From the NCBI GenBank assembly GCA_964649515.1, contig CAZYPV010000004.1, positions 1 through 64,000 on the forward strand: a stretch of DNA of 64,000 bases, in the 5' to 3' direction. The translations under genes and the position numbers were made by a program. Within the stretch, counting starts at the first letter, position 1. Each line of letters opens with the position of its first letter. Of the stretch, positions 1 to 8,875 are shown in pieces. This DNA is from CALKGK01 sp964649515 (GTDB taxonomy: Bacteria > Bacteroidota > Bacteroidia > Flavobacteriales_D > Sanyastnellaceae). The notes beneath the pieces are model-generated. The model saw only the letters and a list, made by a program, of their open reading frames with translations. It ran no database searches and had not been told where the DNA came from.

Positions 1-1145
1 CTTCGGTTTTGGGCCCTTGATAAATCGGTTTCACGTGTATTCGCAGGATCGGTATTTTCTTTGGTCAGAACAATCAACCTTCCTTCGGCGATTCCTTTAG
101 ACACCAAGAATCTTTTGATTTGCTCAGCTCGCTGCTTGCCGAAATCAACATAACGAGAGTTAATCTTCGCTTCATCGGCTTCGTCATTGTCCACATGACC
201 AATGATCTCAATGTTCCAATCTGGATTGTTCTGAAGTATGGTCACCAAATTCTCAAGCGTGGTCACACCTGCTGCGCTTACTGAACGCTTCAAGAAAGGA
301 TAATAAACCGCACTTACTGCAAGTTGATCAGCTTCAGACATGTCTGGACTGGTAACAATACTCGAACCGTAAATCAAATCAGGTTGAGTAGAAGTCCCTA
401 CAGAGCAAGAACATTGAGATTTCGCTTCAACAGGGTACAACTTCACGTCCTCAATGTAGTAGTAAGCGTCAAAAGACTGCGCGCCAATAACGTCGCGTGG
501 ACGTTTATTCTTTTCTACCTGTAAATCGGCATCACCAGCAAAACAACCAATAATGAGGTACTCTTCTTGACCCGTACCAACCACAGTTCCACATACGGTT
601 TCCCAAGCATCCATGGCTTTGAACACCTTGTTCGTGCGCTCTTTTACATCGAGGTCGCGTACCATTGCACCTGTGTTTGGCTGCACCACTTTACGTTCGG
701 AAACAACCGCTCCAATGTTGTTTACAGCATATTTGGAAAGGTCGGCCATACTGATGCTGAACTCCACACAATACATTTGGTCTTTCTCCAACTTCTCTGT
801 CAATTGAACTTCGAGGTAAGTACGGTTGAGTTTTTTGTCTTTGGTATAAGCGCGAAAACCGGCATAAATATTCCCAGACTGTGCAGCTTGTTTTCCAAAT
901 TCATTCAGCGGAATGCTCACCTTTTCGGATTTGATTCCGCCTGCAAAAATATCACACGGGGCTTGAGTTGCATCAAACCAGTTTTCGGTGAATTCTGCCA
1001 TTTGACCAAACGACTTCAAACGTTTTGTATCCGTCGCTTCAAAATCCCCATTGGGCACGAGGTTGGTCTCTTCGTCGTCTTGCGCGAAGTTTACATTGAA
1101 TGAGAGCACCGCTGCAAAAGCGATAAGTAGTTTTTTGTACATCAT
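1..1145 (-). CDS. OmpA-family outer-membrane protein (3' end beyond window)
   Basis: Translating the minus strand from ATG 1145 gives about 381 codons with no stop before the left edge, so the C-terminus is missing. Residues 1-21 form a signal peptide ending near FNVNFAQ. Residues about 28-250 are a galactose-binding-like region (LVPNGDFE, then a YAGFRAYT stretch). An OmpA peptidoglycan-binding domain starts near residue 270 (YYPFLKRSVS, then IIGHVDNDEADE and RAEQIKRFLV). Such proteins anchor the outer membrane to peptidoglycan. ATG 1145 directly abuts the hemE stop (1146-1148); a second ATG lies at 1142. It is the last visible gene of the amn-holA-hemE operon. The family is secure, the exact role is not. 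Confidence 0.85.
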   Translation of the reverse strand, partial: MMYKKLLIAFAAVLSFNVNFAQDDEETNLVPNGDFEATDTKRLKSFGQMAEFTENWFDATQAPCDIFAGGIKSEKVSIPLNEFGKQAAQSGNIYAGFRAYTKDKKLNRTYLEVQLTEKLEKDQMYCVEFSISMADLSKYAVNNIGAVVSERKVVQPNTGAMVRDLDVKERTNKVFKAMDAWETVCGTVVGTGQEEYLIIGCFAGDADLQVEKNKRPRDVIGAQSFDAYYYIEDVKLYPVEAKSQCSCSVGTSTQPDLIYGSSIVTSPDMSEADQLAVSAVYYPFLKRSVSAAGVTTLENLVTILQNNPDWNIEIIGHVDNDEADEAKINSRYVDFGKQRAEQIKRFLVSKGIAEGRLIVLTKENTDPANTRETDLSRAQNR

Positions 1146-2177
1146 TTACGATCTTTTGTGGGCCTTTACGGCTTGTATGAAGCATTTCACTTTTTCCGGA
1201 TCGGTATCCGGATATACTCCGTGGCCCAAGTTAGCAATATGCGGATGTTCACCAAAACCAGCGAGCATCTTTGTTGTGGCTTCTTGGATTTCTTCTTCTC
1301 CTGCATAGAGTACAGCAGGATCAAGGTTTCCTTGAAGTGTCTTGTTCAAGCCCACGATTTCTCTCGATTTCACGGGGTCCATGGTCCAATCCAAGCCGAT
1401 GGTACGGCAGTTCATTTTACTAAAATCTTCCAACACAAAGTGAGCTCCTTTTGCAAACACAGTCACTGGCACCTCTGGAATTGCGTTACAAATTTTCTCC
1501 ATGTAAGGAAGGGCAAACTTTCGGTACAAATCGTGGCTCAAAACTCCCGCCCAACTGTCAAAGACTTGCAACATATCTGCTCCAGCCTCTACCTGGGCTT
1601 TAAGGTATTGGATTGTTCCTTTCGTGATCATCCCAAGCAATTCATGTGCCAAGCTGGGATTTTCAAACAACATGCGCCGGGCAATGCTAAAGGTTTTTGA
1701 TCCTTGTCCTTCCACCATGTAACAAAGAATCGTCCACGGTGCGCCTGCAAATCCAATCAAAGGTACTCGACCATTGAGGGTTTTCTTTGTTAGGCTGATG
1801 GCATCCAGTACGTATTTCAAATCTTCGTAAGGATCGGCAACATGGAGCTTTTCAAGGGCTTCTTTAGAGCGAACTGTGGCATCAAACCAAGGTCCTTTCT
1901 TTTCTACCATGCGGTATGGCAAGCCCATCGCTTCGGGGATGACGAGGATGTCGGAGAAAATAATTGCCGCATCTACCCCCAACAAATCAACAGGTTGAAT
2001 GGTGACTTCACAAGCTTTTTCAGGCGTTTCCACCAACTCTTTGAAACCGCTAAGAGCTGAGCGAACTGCCCGATATTCGGGAAGTATTCTTCCTGCTTGA
2101 CGCATCAGCCAAACTGGAGTGCGCTCGGTTTTTTCACCACGAGCGGCGCGTAGAATAAGGTCGTTTTGCAATTTCAT
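1146..2177 (-). CDS. hemE: Uroporphyrinogen decarboxylase HemE
   Basis: Cytosolic haem-pathway enzyme that decarboxylates the four acetate side chains of uroporphyrinogen III to give coproporphyrinogen III. The 343-residue length is normal for the family. Signature 1 (PVWLMRQAGR) is at residues 21-30 and signature 2 (GFAGAPWTI) at 142-150. It is the third gene of a minus-strand operon, 16 bases after holA, and its stop directly touches the start of the OmpA gene. No other haem genes are in the window. Assignment rests on both intact signatures and full length. Confidence 0.96.
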   Translation of the reverse strand: MKLQNDLILRAARGEKTERTPVWLMRQAGRILPEYRAVRSALSGFKELVETPEKACEVTIQPVDLLGVDAAIIFSDILVIPEAMGLPYRMVEKKGPWFDATVRSKEALEKLHVADPYEDLKYVLDAISLTKKTLNGRVPLIGFAGAPWTILCYMVEGQGSKTFSIARRMLFENPSLAHELLGMITKGTIQYLKAQVEAGADMLQVFDSWAGVLSHDLYRKFALPYMEKICNAIPEVPVTVFAKGAHFVLEDFSKMNCRTIGLDWTMDPVKSREIVGLNKTLQGNLDPAVLYAGEEEIQEATTKMLAGFGEHPHIANLGHGVYPDTDPEKVKCFIQAVKAHKRS

Positions 2178-2193
2178 CGGACAAAAGTACGGC

Positions 2194-3234
2194 TTAGTGA
2201 AGAATTTTAAAGCCCAATTCTTTGTAGATCGCGTCTTCGGTAAATTTATTCCCCATCAAGCCTTTGCTTTTTTGATCGGCCTCTCGCAAATACCCCATAA
2301 TTCGCACGAGTTTTCCTGCACTGTAGTTCTGGCACGTAATGCTCAAATCCTTCACAAAGTAAGGCGAAACTCCACAGGCTTTGGCTGCATCGTACTGATT
2401 CGCCCCAGCTCCCAAACCAGCGTAAATGATGCACTTGGCAAAATGGCTATACATCATCGGAAGCACCATTTGTATGGGGTGAGCCTTCGTATTCGCAGCA
2501 AATGACTTCAATATTTGATTGCTCTTTTTGATGTCTTTGTGAGCTAGGGCTTTCACCAATTCGAAGACGTTGTAATCCTTGCTAATACCCACATTCTCCT
2601 CAATATCTTTCAGGCCAATCTCACTTCCTTGGGGAAGAACGATCATCATTTTATCGATCTCGTTGGTCACTTTCTTGAGATCAGCCCCCAAATATTCAGC
2701 CAACAAACGTGCTGCAGACATGCCAATGGTATTGGTTGCCAGACCTTCAGCCCCCTTGCTTTGCGCTACATAGTTTTGAATCCAAGAGGGAAGCGCTTCT
2801 TCTTTCAACCCTTTGAATTCAAACATGCATTTCATGGATTTAGCCCTTTTGAAGGCAGACATTCGACCATCGGGCTTTTTGTGTTTGAAGACAAATACGA
2901 GAATGGTGCTTTGTACGGGATTTTTCAAGTAAGCATCTAATCGATCATTTCCGTCTTTTCTTCGCCAATCATCCAATTCCTGCGCTTCTTTGACAATCAC
3001 CACCTGACGTTCCGCCATCATGGGGAACCTTCTCGCGGCAGAAAGGATGTCTTCCAATTTGGCGTCCTTTCCATAAACCACCGTTTTGTTGAATTCAGCC
3101 TCCTCCGGGGGAAGAAGGTTTTCAAAATAGCTTACGGCTTCATCAATAAAATAAGGTTCATCTCCCCAAAGAACATAACAGGGTTGAAAAACAGGTGATT
3201 GTGGATCTCCAACGAGCTCCTTTAAATTTGACAT
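2194..3234 (-). CDS. holA: DNA polymerase III subunit delta
   Basis: Clamp-loader delta subunit, which opens the beta sliding clamp during replication. It has 346 residues, typical of the family. The N-terminus holds DEPYFIDEAVSYFE near residue 25, corresponding to the nucleotide-binding-fold start of HolA. The central region carries the RRFPMMAERQVVIVKEAQEL stretch characteristic of bacterial delta subunits. It starts one base after the amn stop (3236), so the two are translationally close. In Bacteroidota holA is commonly beside an HsdR_N-like gene, as here, with amn in between. Confidence 0.93.
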   Translation of the reverse strand: MSNLKELVGDPQSPVFQPCYVLWGDEPYFIDEAVSYFENLLPPEEAEFNKTVVYGKDAKLEDILSAARRFPMMAERQVVIVKEAQELDDWRRKDGNDRLDAYLKNPVQSTILVFVFKHKKPDGRMSAFKRAKSMKCMFEFKGLKEEALPSWIQNYVAQSKGAEGLATNTIGMSAARLLAEYLGADLKKVTNEIDKMMIVLPQGSEIGLKDIEENVGISKDYNVFELVKALAHKDIKKSNQILKSFAANTKAHPIQMVLPMMYSHFAKCIIYAGLGAGANQYDAAKACGVSPYFVKDLSITCQNYSAGKLVRIMGYLREADQKSKGLMGNKFTEDAIYKELGFKILH

Positions 3235-3235
3235 A

Positions 3236-4009
3236 TTAAAGCCATTTTAGGTGACGAATAGAACGCCCTTCATCCATTATTTCTTTGAGTGCGTCAATTC
3301 CAACTTTGATTTGCAAATCAACAAAATTACGCGTGATTTCATTGTCGCTAGAACTGGTTTTCACTCCGTCGGGAGTCATGGGATTATCACTCACCAACAA
3401 CAATGCTCCCACTGGAATCTTATTAGCAAAGCCCACGCTAAAGAGAGTAGCCGTTTCCATATCAATGGCCATGGCGCGGATTTTTCGCAAATAATCTTTG
3501 AAGGCGTCGTCATGCTCCCACACTCTTCTGTTGGTGGTGTAGACGGTGCCAGACCAGTAGTCTACATTGTAATCCCTTACGGTGGAAGACACCGCTCGTT
3601 GTAATGCAAAACTCGGCAGGGCCGGCACTTCTGGCGGGAAATAATCGTTCGAAGCACCTTCTCCCCGAATGCCTGCAAGTGGAAGGATCATATCGCCCAG
3701 CTTGTTCTTTTCTTTGAGTCCGCCACACTTCCCCAAAAACAACACAGCTTTGGGTTTGATAGCACTCAAAAGATCCATCACCGTTGCTGCATTGGCCGAA
3801 CCCATCCCAAAATTAATCATGGTGATGTTGTCGCAAGTGGCACTATTAAAGGCTTTGTCTAAACCTTCGACTTTTACTTTATGCCAATCGGCAAACTTTT
3901 CTACGTAATTATCAAAATTGGTTAGGAGGATGTATTCTCCGAAACTATCAATGTTTTTGCCCGTGTAACGAGGTAACCAATTTGCTACAATATCTTCTTT
4001 CCGTTCCAT
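3236..4009 (-). CDS. amn: AMP nucleosidase (short Bacteroidetes form)
   Basis: Predicted to hydrolyse AMP to adenine and ribose 5-phosphate. The fold is the PNP/UDP phosphorylase type: GMG at residues 68-70, FLGKCGG at 91-97, AIDMETATLF around 181-190 (the MET binds ribose) and SDNP at 207-210. At 257 residues it lacks the N-terminal regulatory domain of the roughly 480-residue enterobacterial Amn; this short form is what Bacteroidota genomes annotate as AMP nucleosidase. Substrate is therefore family inference; a purine nucleoside phosphorylase activity is the alternative. It is the first gene of the operon, divergent from the 4048 gene across only 38 bases. Confidence 0.85.
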   Translation of the reverse strand: MERKEDIVANWLPRYTGKNIDSFGEYILLTNFDNYVEKFADWHKVKVEGLDKAFNSATCDNITMINFGMGSANAATVMDLLSAIKPKAVLFLGKCGGLKEKNKLGDMILPLAGIRGEGASNDYFPPEVPALPSFALQRAVSSTVRDYNVDYWSGTVYTTNRRVWEHDDAFKDYLRKIRAMAIDMETATLFSVGFANKIPVGALLLVSDNPMTPDGVKTSSSDNEITRNFVDLQIKVGIDALKEIMDEGRSIRHLKWL

Positions 4010-4047
4010 ATCTTCCTTATTATTGCGTACTTCCGCAGCGATGATTT

Positions 4048-4494
4048 ATGAGAGAGCTTCAACTTCCGCCCTACCCCTTCAAACTTAAGACGGTCAATCA
4101 ACAAACACAAATATTTGATGAAGTCCGTAAACGCTGGTACATCTGTACTCCTGAAGAATGGGTTCGGCAGCATTTAGTGATGTTTCTGCACCAGCACTTT
4201 GCATATCCCTTGGGACTTTTTGCTTTGGAAAAATCGCTGAAGTTTAATGGTATGCTTCGCAGAACAGACATCCTCATGTACAACGCTAAGGGTGAGGCCA
4301 AATTGTTGGTGGAATGTAAAGCTCCTGAAATTGAGCTCACCCAAGAGGTGCTCGATCAAGCAGCGCGCTATAATATGAGCTTAGGGGTTCCTTTCATCAT
4401 CATCTCCAATGGTCTGAAACACTACTGCTTGGCGATCTCTGAGGAGAACAAGATCCAATATCTCGATCGCATTCCCCAGTTTTCGGAATTATAG
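4048..4494 (+). CDS. HsdR_N-like PD-(D/E)xK fold protein, solitary
   Basis: A 148-residue protein resembling the N-terminal domain of type I restriction R subunits (HSDR_N_2 type). A nuclease-like core is visible: D74 in RRTDILMY, then E89-x-K91 in LLVECKAPE, followed by a helix (QAARYNM) and a strand (FIIISNG). There is no helicase domain and no hsdM or hsdS gene nearby, so it is not a restriction enzyme. The same family lies beside holA in many Bacteroidota, suggesting a conserved DNA-related housekeeping role, which is unproven. The start ATG AGA GAG lies 38 bases from the divergent amn start. Confidence 0.8.
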   Translation: MRELQLPPYPFKLKTVNQQTQIFDEVRKRWYICTPEEWVRQHLVMFLHQHFAYPLGLFALEKSLKFNGMLRRTDILMYNAKGEAKLLVECKAPEIELTQEVLDQAARYNMSLGVPFIIISNGLKHYCLAISEENKIQYLDRIPQFSEL

Positions 4495-4507
4495 CAACGA
4501 AGTTTCC

Positions 4508-4515
4508 TATTTTTG
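4508..4515 (+). promoter_or_regulatory. -7 box for the DUF5606 gene
   Basis: TATTTTTG fits the Bacteroidetes -7 consensus TAnnTTTG and lies 18 bases before ATG 4534. No clear TTG is found at the -33 position. Confidence 0.5.
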
Positions 4516-4533
4516 CCGCGCAAACAAAAGAAC

Positions 4534-4980
4534 ATGATCAACTTAAAAGAAATACTAAGCATTACAGGGAAACCAGGGTTGTTTCGCATTGTAACCACCA
4601 GCAAAACCAACATCATCGTTGAAAGCATGATCGATGGTAAGCGCACGGCCGTTTCCGCTAACAGCAAGATTAGCGCTTTGGACGACATTAGCATTTTCAC
4701 GTATGAAGATGATATTCCCTTGGCCGAGGTGATGCAATCCATTTACGATAAAACCGGCGGGAAAGAAGGACCAAGTCACAAGGCCCCTCACGCTGAGCTC
4801 AAGGCATTCTTGGAAGAAGTTTTGCCCAATTTTGATCAAGACCGCGTTTATCACAGTGATTTGAAAAAACTCTTCTCTTGGTACAACCAGCTATTGGCAC
4901 ACGGAATGTTCTCCGAGGATTCAGCCATTGAAGAGGCTGAAATCGTTGAAGAAAGTACAGACGATAGCAAAGAGGCATAA
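4534..4980 (+). CDS. DUF5606 protein
   Basis: A 148-residue conserved protein. The opening INLKEILSITGKPGLFRI and the later SMIDGKRTAVSA and FTYEDDIPL segments match the Bacteroidota-specific DUF5606 family, whose function is unknown. The C-terminal third has ELKAFLEEVLPNFDQDRVY followed by an acidic tail. I chose ATG 4534 over an upstream TTG at 4513, because the -7 box at 4508-4515 overlaps that codon. The M3 peptidase follows after 2 bases, so the two are probably co-transcribed. No signal peptide or membrane segment is visible, so it is presumably cytosolic. Confidence 0.85.
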   Translation: MINLKEILSITGKPGLFRIVTTSKTNIIVESMIDGKRTAVSANSKISALDDISIFTYEDDIPLAEVMQSIYDKTGGKEGPSHKAPHAELKAFLEEVLPNFDQDRVYHSDLKKLFSWYNQLLAHGMFSEDSAIEEAEIVEESTDDSKEA

Positions 4981-4982
4981 CG

Positions 4983-6695
4983 ATGGAAATCCCAAGCAAA
5001 GCACCACGAACCTTTCTTTCTGAAGACGTTCAGCTCGACCAATGGAGTGAGTTAAAAACTTATTTCGAAGACCTTGAAAGCAGAAAAATTGCTGGAAAGC
5101 AGGAATTCATGAAGTGGTTGAGCGACTTATCAGAATTGGAAGCCGTTTTGGAGGAACACCTTGCTTGGAAATACATCAAAATGACCATTGACACTCGGGA
5201 TGAAGCTCGATCGAAAGACTATCAGCACTTCATTACCGAGATCCAACCCTTGATGGCCCCGTTCAGCGATAAGATCAATCGAAAGTTGGTGGCTCATCCT
5301 CTTGCCGATAAACTCCAAGATGAGGCTTTTCGCATTTACATTCATAAAAGCGGGCTTGAGGTGAAGCAATTTCGAGCGGAGAATGTTCCGCTGCTCACAC
5401 AGTTGAGAAAAGAAGCTCAAGAATACGGTGCAATTACAGGTGCTTTGTCTATCGAATTTGAAGGTGAGACCCTCACCATGCCGCAAGCTGGAGCAAAACT
5501 TCAAGACACCAACAGGGAACTTCGAAAGTCGGTTTTCGAAGCCATTCACAAGGTTCGAGAAGAAGTGAGAACTCCGTTGGACGAACTCTTGCTCTCTCTA
5601 GTAAAAGGCAGAAACGAGGTGGCGTTAAATGCTGATTACCCCAACTTTCGGGATTATGCATTTGACATGTTGGGCCGCGTGGATTATGCGCCTCAAGACT
5701 GCTACCATTTTCACCAAAGCATTGCCGAAGAGATTGTTCCATTGGTTCGTGGTTTTCAAGAAGAACGAAAAACGAAAATGGGACTCGAAACGCTGAAGCC
5801 TTACGACCTTGCCGTTGACCCCGAAGGAAACGAAGCTTTGCAACCCTTCAACGGAGCCAAAGACCTGCTCGAAAAAAGTGTAGAAGTCTTTTCAAGGGTA
5901 GATCCTTATTTTGGTTCTTGCTTAGCCACCATGGATAAAATGGGGCACCTCGATTTGGCTTCGAAACCTGGAAAATCACCGGGAGGATACAATTATCCAC
6001 TCTATGAAATTGGGGTTCCATTCATCTTCATGAATGCGGTGGGAACACAGCGGGATATGGTGACCATGATGCATGAAGGTGGTCATGCCGTGCATTCCTT
6101 TTTAACCCGTGAACTGCCCATCACGTCCTTCAAAAGTTGCCCATCCGAGGTGGCCGAATTGGCTTCCATGGCTATGGAATTGCTTAGCATGGATCACTGG
6201 AATGTATTTTACGAAGATGAGGCGGAGTTGAAACGTGCGAAGAAAGATCATCTTCAAGATTTGCTGTCGGTCTTGCCATGGATTGCCACGGTGGATGAAT
6301 TTCAGCATTGGCTTTACCTCAACCCGAAACATACGGTTGCGCAACGTACCGAAAAGTGGTTAGCATTGGGACAGAAATACGGTTCAGGATTGGTGGATTG
6401 GAGCGACTACCCCGATGCTTTGAGCAGCTCTTGGCAAAAACAACTTCACATTTACGAAGTTCCGTTTTATTATATCGAATACGGTATGGCACAACTTGGG
6501 GCCATTGCTGTGTACCGCAACTACCGTCAAGATCCCAAAAAGGCCATTCAGCAGTACAAAGACGCCCTGAGTTTAGGATATACCAAGTCCATTGGTGAGA
6601 TCTACAAAACGGCAGGCATTGCCTTCGATTTCTCCCAAGAATATGTGAAAGAGTTGGCCGATTTCATTCGGGAAGAACTGAAAAGCCTGAACTAA
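4983..6695 (+). CDS. M3 family oligoendopeptidase
   Basis: Zinc metallopeptidase of the thimet/PepF type that cleaves short peptides in the cytosol. It has 570 residues and no signal peptide. The zinc motif HEGGH is at residues 364-368, preceded by TMM as in the family, and the downstream helix ELASMAMELL supplies the third ligand. It follows the DUF5606 gene by 2 bases. Its last 4 bases overlap the end of the convergent dinB gene. The family is certain; the peptide specificity cannot be read from sequence. Confidence 0.93.
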   Translation: MEIPSKAPRTFLSEDVQLDQWSELKTYFEDLESRKIAGKQEFMKWLSDLSELEAVLEEHLAWKYIKMTIDTRDEARSKDYQHFITEIQPLMAPFSDKINRKLVAHPLADKLQDEAFRIYIHKSGLEVKQFRAENVPLLTQLRKEAQEYGAITGALSIEFEGETLTMPQAGAKLQDTNRELRKSVFEAIHKVREEVRTPLDELLLSLVKGRNEVALNADYPNFRDYAFDMLGRVDYAPQDCYHFHQSIAEEIVPLVRGFQEERKTKMGLETLKPYDLAVDPEGNEALQPFNGAKDLLEKSVEVFSRVDPYFGSCLATMDKMGHLDLASKPGKSPGGYNYPLYEIGVPFIFMNAVGTQRDMVTMMHEGGHAVHSFLTRELPITSFKSCPSEVAELASMAMELLSMDHWNVFYEDEAELKRAKKDHLQDLLSVLPWIATVDEFQHWLYLNPKHTVAQRTEKWLALGQKYGSGLVDWSDYPDALSSSWQKQLHIYEVPFYYIEYGMAQLGAIAVYRNYRQDPKKAIQQYKDALSLGYTKSIGEIYKTAGIAFDFSQEYVKELADFIREELKSLN

Positions 6696-7798
6696 AACTC
6701 AAAGGTGAGCTGTGTTTCTTCAGGATCATCGCTCTCGTTGATGTTGAGCTTAGATACTCCCAAGCCCAAAAGTCGAATGTCTTGCTCTATTTGCTCTTGC
6801 TGCAACAATGCAATGCCTAAAGAAGCGAATTCATCATCCCCAATGGGTAGCGGAAATGTTTTGCTCCTGGTCTGTTGGGTGAAGTCGGCAAACTTTATTT
6901 TTAGTGTGATGGTTTTTCCTTCCAACTTATGGCGCTTTTTGAAACGGTTCTTTTCTAGGCGATCTTTTAGTCGACGCGCAAGTGATTCGATTGCTTCGTG
7001 ACACTCTTCCTGCGAACGAATGTTGTTGGAATAAGTCTCTTCACAACTGATGGATTTTGGCTGACGATTGGGTTTTACTTCCCGGTGGTCGATGCCCCTG
7101 CAAATGTTGTAAAAATGAGGTCCAGACTTACCGAAGAGTTCACTTAAAGCCGACTTACTGAGTTTCTTCAAATCTTTTCCCGTGTGAATGTTCCTTCTTT
7201 TCAACTTTTCAGCGGTGACCTTACCAATACCGAAAAAACGTTCAATGGGAAGTGCATCGATAAAATCAGGGATATCATGGGGAGCAATGAGGGTGAGTCC
7301 GTTCGGCTTATTGATGTCTGACGCCACCTTTGCTAGAAACTTATTCACGCTCACACCCGCTGATGCAGTCAACCGGGTTTCTTTAAATATGCGTTGGCGA
7401 ATTTCTTCAGCGATGAGCGTGGCTGATTTCATTCCCTTCTTGTTGTGGGTGAGGTCCAAATACGCCTCATCCAACGACAATGGTTCGACGAGATCAGTGT
7501 ATTCGAAGAAAATACTTCGGATTTGTTCCGAAACGGCCTTGTAGGCATCAAAACGATGTTTAACAAAAATCAAGTCTGGACATTTACGAGCAGCAATGGC
7601 ACCTGGCATGGCCGACCTCACGCCATAAGCCCTTGCCTCATAACTGGCCGCCGCCACTACACCTCTGGCTGAACCTCCTCCAACAGCGATGGGTTTACCG
7701 CGCAATTCAGGACGATCTCGCTGTTCCACGCTGGCAAAAAAAGCATCCATATCCACATGGATAATTTTTCTCAAGCCGTAAGCACCTTCTTCCATCAT
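6692..7798 (-). CDS. dinB: DNA polymerase IV (Y family)
   Basis: Error-prone translesion polymerase. The 368 residues start with the palm metal motif HVDMDAFFASVEQ (residues about 14-26) and carry the second catalytic motif SLDEAYLDL near residue 103. A helix-hairpin-helix region follows (FFGIGKVTAEKLKRRNI), then the little finger domain with LPIGDDEFASLGIALL. The C-terminal ESDDPEETQLTFEF may act as a beta-clamp-binding peptide. It is convergent with the M3 gene, with a 4-base overlap and no room for a terminator in between. I see no LexA-like operator upstream. Confidence 0.95.
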   Translation of the reverse strand: MMEEGAYGLRKIIHVDMDAFFASVEQRDRPELRGKPIAVGGGSARGVVAAASYEARAYGVRSAMPGAIAARKCPDLIFVKHRFDAYKAVSEQIRSIFFEYTDLVEPLSLDEAYLDLTHNKKGMKSATLIAEEIRQRIFKETRLTASAGVSVNKFLAKVASDINKPNGLTLIAPHDIPDFIDALPIERFFGIGKVTAEKLKRRNIHTGKDLKKLSKSALSELFGKSGPHFYNICRGIDHREVKPNRQPKSISCEETYSNNIRSQEECHEAIESLARRLKDRLEKNRFKKRHKLEGKTITLKIKFADFTQQTRSKTFPLPIGDDEFASLGIALLQQEQIEQDIRLLGLGVSKLNINESDDPEETQLTFEF

Positions 7799-7845
7799 TC
7801 CTTTGCTTTCTATCTATTGAGCCTTTTTTGGTGTTTGCGTTCAAC

Positions 7846-7876
7846 AAAAAAGGAACCCATACTGAGGATTCCTTTT
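7846..7876 (-). terminator. Rho-independent terminator after the 3-hydroxyacyl-CoA dehydrogenase gene
   Basis: An 8-bp stem (AAAAGGAA at 7848-7855 with TTCCTTTT at 7869-7876) encloses a short loop with two further G-C pairs. On the minus strand the 3' arm runs into six Ts. It lies 55 bases downstream of the stop at 7931 and upstream of dinB. Confidence 0.7.
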
Positions 7877-7930
7877 CATTTCGTTGCCTTCGCACACACT
7901 ATAAGTGCCAAAGCACAATGCTTGTTGAGG

Positions 7931-8821
7931 TTATTTTTGGAACGTAGGTGCTACGTTCAATTCCTTACTCCCTCTCACGTGCGTGTAAAATCCTTCTCCT
8001 GACTTCGCTCCTAATTTTCCTGCGGTAACCATATTTACCAAAAGTGGACAAGGGGCATATTTCGGATTTCCGAACCCTTCATACAGGACATTCATGATGC
8101 TCAAACAAACATCCAGACCAATAAAATCAGCCAAGTGCAAAGGACCCATGGGGTGAGCCATCCCGAGCTTCATTACCGTATCAATCTCTTCCACACCTGC
8201 AACCCCTTCGTGCAAAGTAATGATGGCCTCGTTGATCATTGGCATCAAAATACGGTTAGCAACAAAACCTGGGAAATCATTCACCTCCACCGGAGATTTG
8301 CCCAATTGTTTCGACAGCTCCATGATTTGAGAACAAACCTCATCACTGGTTGCATATCCGCGAATGACCTCTACGAGCTTCATGATGGGCACTGGATTCA
8401 TGAAGTGCATCCCAATCACCTTCTCCGGGCGGGAAGTTTGTGCCGCAATTTTTGTGATTGAAATCGACGAAGTATTGCTCGCCAAGATGCATTTTTCAGG
8501 AGCATGAGTATCCATATCCTTGAAGATTTTCAGCTTCAAATCAACGTTTTCTGTGGCTGCTTCAACACATAAATCTGCATCTGAAATGGCCTTTGATAAA
8601 TCGGTATGGGTGGTGATGTTTCCTAAAGTAGCCGCTTTATCAGCTTCAGAAATACGCTCTTTGGCAACCATTCGATCCAAATTCTTACCAATCGTAGCTA
8701 TGGCGCGGTCCAGCGATTCTTGGGAAATATCCACCAAGTTTACATTAAATCCTGTTTGTGCAAAAACATGGGCAATTCCGTTCCCCATTGTTCCAGCTCC
8801 AATTACTGTGATGTTCTTCAT
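7931..8821 (-). CDS. 3-hydroxyacyl-CoA (3-hydroxybutyryl-CoA) dehydrogenase
   Basis: NAD(P)-dependent oxidation or reduction between 3-hydroxyacyl-CoA and 3-oxoacyl-CoA in fatty-acid or butyrate-type metabolism. It has 296 residues, the size of stand-alone enzymes (Hbd/PaaH type). A Rossmann motif IGAGTMGNGIAHVFAQ is at the N-terminus, with NTSSISITKIA, HFMNPVPIMKLVEV (catalytic His and substrate site) and a C-terminal helical domain with ADFIGLDVC. The acyl-CoA ligase at 11169 would be a logical upstream partner but is in a separate transcript. The -7 box at 8840-8847 suggests its own promoter. Confidence 0.92.
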   Translation of the reverse strand: MKNITVIGAGTMGNGIAHVFAQTGFNVNLVDISQESLDRAIATIGKNLDRMVAKERISEADKAATLGNITTHTDLSKAISDADLCVEAATENVDLKLKIFKDMDTHAPEKCILASNTSSISITKIAAQTSRPEKVIGMHFMNPVPIMKLVEVIRGYATSDEVCSQIMELSKQLGKSPVEVNDFPGFVANRILMPMINEAIITLHEGVAGVEEIDTVMKLGMAHPMGPLHLADFIGLDVCLSIMNVLYEGFGNPKYAPCPLLVNMVTAGKLGAKSGEGFYTHVRGSKELNVAPTFQK

Positions 8822-8839
8822 GCTTCAAAATTTTCGAGA

Positions 8840-8847
8840 CAAATGTA
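8840..8847 (-). promoter_or_regulatory. -7 box for the 3-hydroxyacyl-CoA dehydrogenase gene
   Basis: On the minus strand TACATTTG matches TAnnTTTG and lies 18 bases before ATG 8821. A small inverted repeat (TCCTCC/GGAGGA, 8850-8867) sits just upstream, with no T-run. Confidence 0.5.
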
Positions 8848-8875
8848 CCTCCTCCAAATCGGGAGGACAAATTCT

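Noticed and set aside
567..1103. Open frame of 178 codons on the plus strand
   Set aside because: Antisense to the OmpA-family gene, which has a signal peptide and a clear OmpA domain.
4048..4494. Possible restriction-modification or defence locus
   Set aside because: Only an R-subunit N-terminal-like domain is present; there are no methyltransferase, specificity or helicase genes and no mobile-element context.
4513..4533. TTG start for the DUF5606 protein
   Set aside because: The TTG lies within the -7 promoter box, and the conserved family N-terminus begins at ATG 4534.
8850..8867. Terminator between the M43 protease and 3-hydroxyacyl-CoA dehydrogenase genes
   Set aside because: The TCCTCC/GGAGGA repeat is only 6 bp and no T-run follows on the minus strand.
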